From Cornus controversa (Eukaryota; Streptophyta; Magnoliopsida; Cornales; Cornaceae): a DNA stretch of 64,000 bases. The stretch covers positions 31,371,956-31,435,955 of the forward strand of contig CM048851.1 in NCBI GenBank assembly GCA_026545225.1, read 5' to 3'. The notes beneath the pieces were generated by a model. That model did no database searches, was not told where the DNA came from, and saw nothing but the letters and a program-made list of their open reading frames with translations. Made by a program: the position numbers and the translations under genes. Positions 56,870-64,000 of this stretch are shown here, piece by piece (the first letter of the stretch is position 1; each line of letters opens with the position of its first letter).

Positions 56870-57652
56870 CGTTCACAAATTTGTATTTTCTTTGTATCAA
56901 CTGCATTCCTTCTTTCTATTGAAAAGTAATAAGTTTTAAAAATCCTTCTATCCTTGCCCCGCACCCCAACAAAAAAATATATATATATATATCTTTCCAC
57001 ATTCCTCATAAAATTTTCACCACCACCCTCAACAAGTCAACATCAGCAACAGAACAATGTAATATTTAGGGAAGGGCAAAGCTAGCCACCATCGCACAAA
57101 CAGCGACAGATACTTTCGCTCCTTTATTGGTGTTAGTCCTCTTTTAAATTGGAAGAAACTGGCAACCAGCAAACACATCCATGCAAAAGTGAAATGCAAG
57201 AACTAATTGCAAAAAGAAGAGTAACGGAGGACAAAAGATATGGATAATGCAGGAAGCTCCAACTACCTCCTGTAGTCACAACTGACGGCATATCTATGTT
57301 CATAAACTTAAATTTTATTTTCTATCACAACTGCAATCTTTCTATTATGACACAGAAATTTGTAAAAATTCTTCCTATCCTAAATTTTTTTTATCATTCC
57401 ACCCTTCTCATATATTTTTCACCACCACCCTCAACATCAGAAACAGAACCATGTAATATACAGGGAAGGGAAAAGCTAGGCACCATTGCTGAAACAGTAA
57501 GCCTGAGCAACTTTAGCTTCCTTTTTAAATTAGAAGAAACTGGCATGGCAAACACATCCATGTAAAAGTGAAATGAAAGAACTAATAGCAAGAAGAGAAT
57601 AAAATGGAGGATGAAAGATATGGATAATGCTGGCAGCTCCAACTACCTTGTG
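56870..57652 (+). repeat. ~400 bp tandem duplication
   Basis: 56870-57297 and 57298-57652 are diverged copies (TTTTCACCACCACCCTCAAC, AAACACATCCATG, GATATGGATAATGC). The second copy continues at 61938 after the insertion, where CTCCTGTAGTTGCAACTG corresponds to CTCCTGTAGTCACAACTG at 57274. Non-coding as far as I can tell. Confidence 0.8.
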
Positions 57653-57943
57653 TAGGGGTGCACAAAAAACCATTAGAAGTGGTAAAAGGACCAAGCCAAA
57701 CCGTACAATTTGATTCGGTACTTTGATGGAATGGATTGGTTCCAATTCTAAGAATTAAAGAACCGTTGATAATGGTTTGGGGTCGAAAAGAACCAAACCA
57801 AATCATTAGTGATGATTAAAATATATATATTATATAATACAAATGTTCAATTTATATTATAACTTACCATACACCACAATACATAGGATAATCATATATA
57901 TATATTTCAAATTTTGGTTTCTCTTTTGATTAATTTGAATATA

Positions 57944-57974
<31 letters not shown>

Positions 57975-57985
57975 ATATAAGAAAG

Positions 57986-58516
57986 TATAGATGCTCAAAA
58001 ACATAACGATATAAATGATTGAGATAATAACACTCAAGATCAAAAAAAGAAGTTGTAGATAAGCACTATATACTTTCGACTATACAATCGAGTATGATGA
58101 ATACAAGTACAGAGTTCTAACCCAATTTTTCAGCCCTTTCTTTCCCCTTTTTTCCTCTATTTATAGAACTTTTTTTTTGTCCCTTTCTTCCACTTGGGCT
58201 TGTCTCTTTCATCATTATGTTTGTTGGGCCTCTTTGGGCTTCAGATGTGGGCGGATAATATTTGTCTTCTGAAGCAGGATGTGGCTGGGTTTGATGATGG
58301 ATTAGGCAAGTGGGGCGTGTGGGTATGTCGGGTTGAGTTTATCTCTTTTGTTGGCGGCCCATGTCACCTTGACTTGTGTTCGGTTTGGGCTTGAGGGAGT
58401 GGTGTTTGGGTCTATGTTGTGCAGGCCCCGTCTGGATGAGTGGTTGAGTTTGGACTTTTCGTGGGCTAAGTGTTTGGAGTTGGTGTTATTGACCTTAGCG
58501 TTTTGGGGGGTCCACA
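57986..58516 (-). repeat. 3' LTR of element 2
   Basis: 531 bp, TATAGATGCTC...GGTCCACA on the plus strand. It is preceded on the element's strand by the purine tract GGGGGCGAAG (58517-58527). Confidence 0.85.
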
Positions 58517-58766
58517 CTTCGCCCCCAATTCTGTTCGAATTTTGGGGCTACTTGAATTGGAAGGGAATTAAAAGGTTGCCTAGTTACTCAAACGACTGGG
58601 ACAATTGGTGTGCAGGTATTGGGAGGAGTGTCGCACCGCCTACTTCAGTGGTGAAGTGACGGATGTTTGGGGGTATTTGACTTATCAGAACCTAAGTTTT
58701 CTTTTCAGCGAGAGCTCCGGTGTCATTTTTTTGAAGTTAGTTCCCCTGTGTTTGTTTTTTCTTCAT

Positions 58767-60083
58767 TATGATCATAGTTTCTGGGGTTAGTATGAGGAGG
58801 GAGGATATCTCGTCGTCGGATAGTGGGACTAGGAGTGATTCTCCTTCGAGTTCCGATTCTGGTTTCGGGAATAGTGTTGAGGTAGTGGAGGCTAGTGACA
58901 AGGTGGATAGCGCGAGAGACCTCTTGAGATAGGAAGTGCGATCGTGAGGGGTAGATCTAGGAGTGTTAGTCAGGTTAGGGTTTTTGGGCCTGAAGATCCA
59001 GACCCTTCTGATTTTGAGGGTAGGGTGGAGACGATCGATCTGGTGAAGCTGAGGAAGGACAGGGATATTCCGGCAGGCGTAACGCTTCGGGTTTATCCTG
59101 TTTGGTCAAATTTTCGATCGAGCAAGGGGGTGAAAGAGGGCGAGTTGCTTCTGTCAGCGGGGCTTTCTTTCTGCCATTAGATTTCCGTTACACCCGTTTT
59201 ATCATATTGCTTTGAATACCCTAGGGTTAGCGCCTTCGGAGGTTAACCCCAATTTCTTTAGGGTTTTGTCCTATCTGCTGGTGTTGAACCAATCGATGTC
59301 GTTGAACCTTGATTTTTACGACTTGATGCTCTGTTATAGAGAAACTAAGACTAAGGATGACCGCCATTGTTATCATTTGTTTCCTAAGTCACAGCGAGTG
59401 AGTTGTACTGAGAATCTGTCGTCCGATAAAGGATGGAGAGAGAGACTAGTGGTGGTCGGGGGGAGTTGGAGGGCTTCGTCCTCTGATAAAGACCTTATTT
59501 CGAATAAGTTTGCTGAACTAGGTATTTACTGTGTGCTTTTTGTGTTGATGATTTTTGACTAACTGTGGTGATTGGTGTTGATGTTGATTTCTCTGGTGCA
59601 CTGGATAATTTTACCATCCCTAGCGTCGAGGAGGAAAGTAGACTGTCAAGTGTTTGGAGCAATCGACCGAGCTCAAAAGACTTGTTGACTGTAGCAAATC
59701 TCAAGTTGATCGCAGAGCAAGTCACAGGTACAAAAGACCGTAACTTGGACGCTCAGGAGGATACTACTACAGCAATCATGGTTGTGCCAGGGACGGTACG
59801 GAGGGCGAAGGGCAAGAAATCGACGGAGTTGGACTGTCGGACTTTCATGTCCTCAGGCACTGAGGAGGCTGAGGTCGGGTTGAAACGGAATAACTCTACT
59901 CATGACTCTTCCAGCACGGGGGAGACTAGTAGTGGACCCGTCCAGAAGCAAGGGCGAGCGGATGACGTCCCGCCCCCTATAAGTGGGGCTCTTCGATCGT
60001 CCCAATTGCTCTTGCTTAGGCCCTTGAGCAGTCCATCTGTTCGGGATCCAGGCAATGGGAGTTCGGAGCGTGCTGAGCGGTGA
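58767..60083 (+). pseudogene. Decayed antisense ORF of element 2
   Basis: Opposite in sense to its element, like the ORF of element 1 at 32735-34796, and related to it: both have a GVTLR/DVTLR word, PLHPFYH, NPNFFRV, DLMLCY/DLLLCY and SSDKGW. At least two frame breaks are visible: an indel near 58910 leading to TAG, and another near 59170. The intron donor equivalent (GTATTTACT at 59522) is kept, but the position of the acceptor reads GGTGCAC, without AG. The last part (59565-60083) is open. No function is likely now. Confidence 0.75.
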
Positions 60084-60152
60084 ACTCCCCACTTGGCGAA
60101 ACCGAATGGGTCTTGATTGAGTGTGGAGGATTCCACACTTCGCCGTCTGTGG

Positions 60153-61115
60153 GATCGATCGCCTCCACCCTACCCTCAAAATCAGAAGGGTCTAGATCCT
60201 CAGGCCTAAAAACCCTAACGTGACCAACACTCCCAGATCTACCCCTCAAGATCGTGCTTCCCATCTCAAGAGGTCTCACCCTATCCACCTTGTCACTAGC
60301 CTCCACCACCTCAACACTATTCCCGAAACCAGAACCGGAACTCGAAGGAGAATCACTCCCAGTCCCACTATCCGACGACGAGATATCCTCCCTCGTCCTT
60401 ATACTAACCCCAGAAACTATGATCACAACGAAGAAAAAACAAGCACAGGGGAACTAACCTCAAAAGAACGACACCGGAGCTCTTGTCGAAAAGAAAACTT
60501 AGGTTCTGATACATCAAATACCCCCAAATGTCCATCACTGAAGTAAGCGGTTCGACACTCCTCCCAATACCTGCACACCAATCGTCCCAGTCGTTTGAAT
60601 AACTAGGCAACCTTTTAATTCCCTTCCAATTCAACTAGCCCCAGAATTCAAACAGAATTGGGGGCAAAGTGTGGACCCCCCAAAACGCTAAGGCCCATAA
60701 CACTAACTCTAAACACTTATCCAAGAAAAGTTCAAACTCAACCACTCATCCAGACGAGGCCTGCACGACATAGACCCAAACACCACTCCCTCAAACCTAA
60801 ACCGAACACAAGTCAAGGTGACATGGGCTGCCAACAAACGAGATAAACTCAACCCGACATACCCACACCCCCCATTTGCCTAAACCATCATCAAACCCAG
60901 CCACCTCCTGCTTCAGAAGACAAATATCATCCGCCCACATCCGAAGCCCAAAAAGGCCCATCAAACATAATGATGAAAGAGACAAGCCCAAGTGGAAGAA
61001 AAGGACAAAAAGAAAAGTCCTATAAATAGAGGGAAAAAGGAGAAAGAAAGGGCCGAAAAATTGGGATAAGAATTGTGTACTTGTATTAATCATACTCGAT
61101 TGTATAGGCGAAAGT
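60153..61115 (+). repeat. Inverted internal arm of element 2 (partial second LTR)
   Basis: Reverse-complement copy of 58072-59040: part of the ORF, the untranslated segment, the purine tract and about 440 bp of LTR (from 60672). Immediately to its left, 60141-60152 reads CGCCGTCTGTGG, resembling the primer-binding site core. In this copy the ORF segment lacks the frame break near 58910, so it derives from a better-preserved relative or diverged before the break. Confidence 0.8.
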
Positions 61116-61269
61116 TTTCTCGTTCGGACGGTCGGACGCACTCCCGGGAGGGCGAGGGGGACTTTCTGTGTAAATGGCCACTCGAGTGGACCTTACCATT
61201 GGTGACAAAGTGGACTGGAAACGGTAGACACATGATTCTTTTCGTTGTTTTCCACAGACAGCGCCAAAG

Positions 61270-61800
61270 TGTAAATGCTCAAAAACGTAACGATATAAAT
61301 GATTGAGACAGTAACACTCAAGATAAAAAAAAAAGAAGTTGTAGATAAGCACTATATACTTTCGACTATACAATCGAGTATGATGAATACAAGTACAGAG
61401 TTCTTATCCCAATTTTTCAGCCCTTTCTTTCCCATTTTTTCCTCTATTTATAGGACTTTTCTTTTTGTCCCTTTCTTCCACTTGGCCCTCTTTCATCATT
61501 ATGTTTGCAGGGCCTTTCTGGTCTTTGGATGTGGGCGGATGATCTTTGTCTTCTGAAGCAGGAGGTGGCTGGGTTTAATGATGGTTTAGGCAAGTGGGGC
61601 GTGTGGGTATGTCGGGTTGAGTTTATCTCGTTTGTTGGCAGCCCACGTCACCTTGACTTGTGTTCGGTTTGGGCTTAAAGGAGTAGTGTTTGGGTCTATG
61701 TCGTGCAGGCCCCATCTGGATGAGTGGTTGAGTTTGGACTTTTCGTGGGCTAAGTGTTTGGAGTTGGTGTTATGGGCCTTAGCGTTTTGGGGGGTCCATA
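61270..61800 (-). repeat. 5' LTR of element 2
   Basis: 531 bp, TGTAAATGCTC...GGTCCATA on the plus strand, adjoining the primer-binding site at 61250-61269. Confidence 0.85.
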
Positions 61801-61937
61801 GAAAGTGCAAAACTAAAGAACCGAACTAAACCAATCATTTACGATTCAGTTTGGTTCTAATATTTCTAGAACCATTAGAACCGGTTTAGTTTTGGTTCAT
61901 CCCAAAACCGGACCAAATCGATCCACGTGCACCCCTA

Positions 61938-64000
61938 CTCCTGTAGTTGCAACTGAAGCCATGGCTGCATAACCCCCACCCCACCTCAACATATGAAATA
62001 AAAAAAAATAGCTTATTTGTATTTTTTTGAGTCAATTTATCACCAAGGCCGACTCGATTAAATTGGAGGCCTAAGATGAAAACTTTAATCAAGGCCTCTA
62101 ACACCACAACCTTCATTACTACTTTTGCCACCATTTTTTTATTTTTTATTTATTTTAGATAAGTTCGCATTTACCACTATACTATCCTTGTTCATTCAAA
62201 TCGAAATAATTCTTACTCAAATTTACACATCACGTGTTGTGTACTCATCGTATACACTCTTATTACACTCACACACATAATCATCACTCCCTCCACATAT
62301 TTGCACAAGTCAACACATAGTAACACTTACTCTCATCTAGTCAAACACCATTTAAACTAAAAAAAGATTATACACTAATGCACAACAGTTACACGAACAT
62401 TCAGACAATTAAACTAACACAAATGATACACAACACCCATCCAAAACCCATCAACATTGTATCATATATTACACTACTATGATTTTTATTATTATTATTA
62501 TTATTTGCATTTTTAAGAATAATGGAAAACATTTAAAATTATCTCAATAGCCAATATGATAATGGAATTGTTTTTGTGACAAAGTAAGGTTTACAATAAA
62601 AATAAATTTTTTTTAATACTGGTAATTGCAACTTCATGTTTTTGGTGATTATAATGGTATTTTTGTTTCAAGTCTTGAAACAAAGTTAAATTCAAAAATT
62701 TATGTTTTTCAAATTAAATATGTTGGATAGATAAATAACTCTAGTTATTAAGTAAATTTTTTTTTTTACATGAATAGAAAATGTCTGAGAGAAGTAACAT
62801 AAATAATCTCTTTCTATTATCAAAATTTTATAAAATATGTAGTTCAATATATTATTACATTATATTTGTTTAAAATGATCTGCATATAAATTGGAGAGAG
62901 TATATATTAAATCAAAAAACTTATAATGAGACCCACATTACAAAATAAAAGTCACTTGAAAGAAAAGAAAAAGAAGAAGAAGACTGTTAAGAATTTTCTA
63001 GAAGGAAAAATTAACATAGACTAGTAAAATCTAGATGTCTTTCTACACAAATGACATGTGAAAAATATGTGTACAAATATCTAAAAAGGAATAACTCTAG
63101 AATAATCTAAAAAACTAAGGTGATAGGAGTGAGCTATAAATATCCCAAGGTGCCCCTGGAAGCAAAGCTAGCAAGCTAAACTTGTTTCCTTTCTTTTACC
63201 TCATGCAACCAGTTTTAGTTGGGTCGAGATATCTATCAACTAATATACAAGTGTGAGGTGTAAAAACAAGGTTCAAGAACGACTATTAAAGAGATCATTG
63301 CTGACCTAATGAAATATTGATGAACCAGCCCTCACTTCCATCCCACTTGTTATAAAAGAGGTAAATGGTAAGCGACCACGACATTATGTAATGCTACATC
63401 AATCAAACAATCAAATTAGTTTGCTAAGAGTAATCAACAATCAAGAGAGACCCAACAAAAAAACATCTTTATGAACATGCAGTTCAACTAAAAATAACCA
63501 ACAGTTGAATTTCATCTCAGTCCCAATCATAGTTGTCAAAGGCGGTCCCAGGTAGGCGTGCCTCACGCTACTCAAGCTCAATAGTTGCGCCTCTTCAATA
63601 AAGCGCGCGCCTTAGCATCTGAGGCCCAAAGGCACTTTTTTTTTTCCTACTTGTTAGCATGTAATGTATTTTTGTGTTATGGTGGACTCATAATCGATAG
63701 ATTCGATACAATCAGTCAATTTAAAGTTTTCTGAAAGTTAATACACAGTGGGACGAGTTCTCCGACAACTTTTCTTCATCCCTGTTTTTGTTTCATTTTT
63801 TTTTCATCCTTATTACTCTGTTTATTTATTCTCTGTTCAGTTTTTTTTCTTTGTATGGTTTTTATGTTCTTTTCTCTCTCTTTCTTTTTTTCTCTTTTTT
63901 TTTATGAACTCATAATTTGTTTTATGTTTTATAGTTTGTTTCTCTAATGCGTATAACAATTGTTAAAGCATATTATCACAAAAAAACACTGAAATCCTGA
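61938..64000. other. No gene seen; decayed repeats
   Basis: AT-rich. 62040-62110 has GGCCTAAG/AAGGCCTC words, and 63535-63630 has AGGCGTGCCTCACGC/GCGCGCGCCTTAG words starting at TAGTTGTCAAAGGCG. The latter looks like one end of another motif-rich element that continues to the right. Poly(T)-rich to the window edge. Confidence 0.5.

Larger units (their letters stand above)
57986..61800 (-). mobile_element. Non-autonomous Tat-related LTR element (element 2)
   Basis: 3.8 kb with two 531 bp LTRs (57986-58516; 61270-61800, the latter being the 5' LTR) and an exact GAAAG duplication (57981-57985, 61801-61805). The primer-binding site (minus strand CTTTGGCGCTGTCTGTGG, 61250-61269) and polypurine tract resemble element 1. 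No gag, protease, RT or integrase is present. Instead it keeps a decayed copy of the antisense ORF and an internal inverted arm. The LTRs differ at a number of sites, so it is older than element 1. Movement would have needed proteins from a relative. Confidence 0.85.
57653..61937. mobile_element. hAT-like element hosting LTR element 2
   Basis: TAGGGGTGCAC at the left is mirrored exactly by GTGCACCCCTA at the right. Subterminal parts carry AACCAAACC, GGTTTGG and GAACCGG words, like the element at 47019-47540. Flanks CTTGTGTA/CTCCTGTA agree at six of eight positions, and the sister tandem unit has an uninterrupted CTCCTGTA at 57272-57279. Most of its present length is the inserted LTR element (57986-61800). 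Confidence 0.7.

Noticed and set aside
58302-58659. Frames of 71-108 codons in and next to the element 2 LTR
   Set aside because: LTR-derived. The same frames recur in the other LTR copies (60797-61141, 61586-61829) and encode nothing recognisable.

Overview
This is nuclear DNA of a flowering plant, almost certainly a eudicot. It is AT-rich, full of (TA)n and (CT)n microsatellites, and carries plant-type genes inside a dense layer of plant transposable elements. I cannot name the species. The 64 kb are gene-poor. I can support two intact intronless genes: a receptor-like cytoplasmic kinase at 2559-4055 (+) and a zinc-finger homeodomain (ZF-HD) transcription factor at 24555-25250 (-). There is also the orphan terminal exon of a GEM-like GRAM-domain gene at 52103-52282 (-). 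I saw no tRNA, rRNA, organellar insert or CRISPR array.

Layout. 0-4 kb: promoter and kinase gene, with an upstream ORF that overlaps the kinase start. 4.1-14.6 kb: about 2 kb segmental duplications (three head-to-tail units plus one older diverged unit) into which several small transposons have inserted; the sister copies still show the empty sites, so the order of events can be read. 14.6-24.5 kb: minisatellites, a large Mutator-type MITE and decayed repeats. 24.5-25.3 kb: ZF-HD gene. 26.56-35.38 kb: a complete 8.8 kb Ty3/gypsy element of the Tat lineage, with LTRs identical by eye, an AAGAT target duplication, gag-pro and pol separated by one in-frame UAG in a tobamovirus-like readthrough context, and a long spliced-looking ORF on the opposite strand. 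35.4-51.1 kb: nested MITEs, a LINE remnant and a second TRIM. 52.1 kb: GEM-like exon. 53.5-54.8 kb: probable Copia solo LTR. 57.65-61.94 kb: a hAT-like element carrying a second Tat-related LTR element. That element is non-autonomous, has 531 bp LTRs and a GAAAG target duplication, lacks pol, keeps a decayed copy of the same antisense ORF, and has a 0.96 kb internal inverted arm.

The host genes are not a pathway and show no sign of working together. The coherent story is the transposons: two Tat-lineage elements sharing a primer-binding site, a polypurine tract and an antisense reading frame; two TRIMs of one family; Mutator-type foldback MITEs with 9 bp target duplications; and hAT-type elements with 8 bp duplications, each filled with its own short repeated motif. 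All coordinates of repeat edges were placed by eye; identities were not computed.
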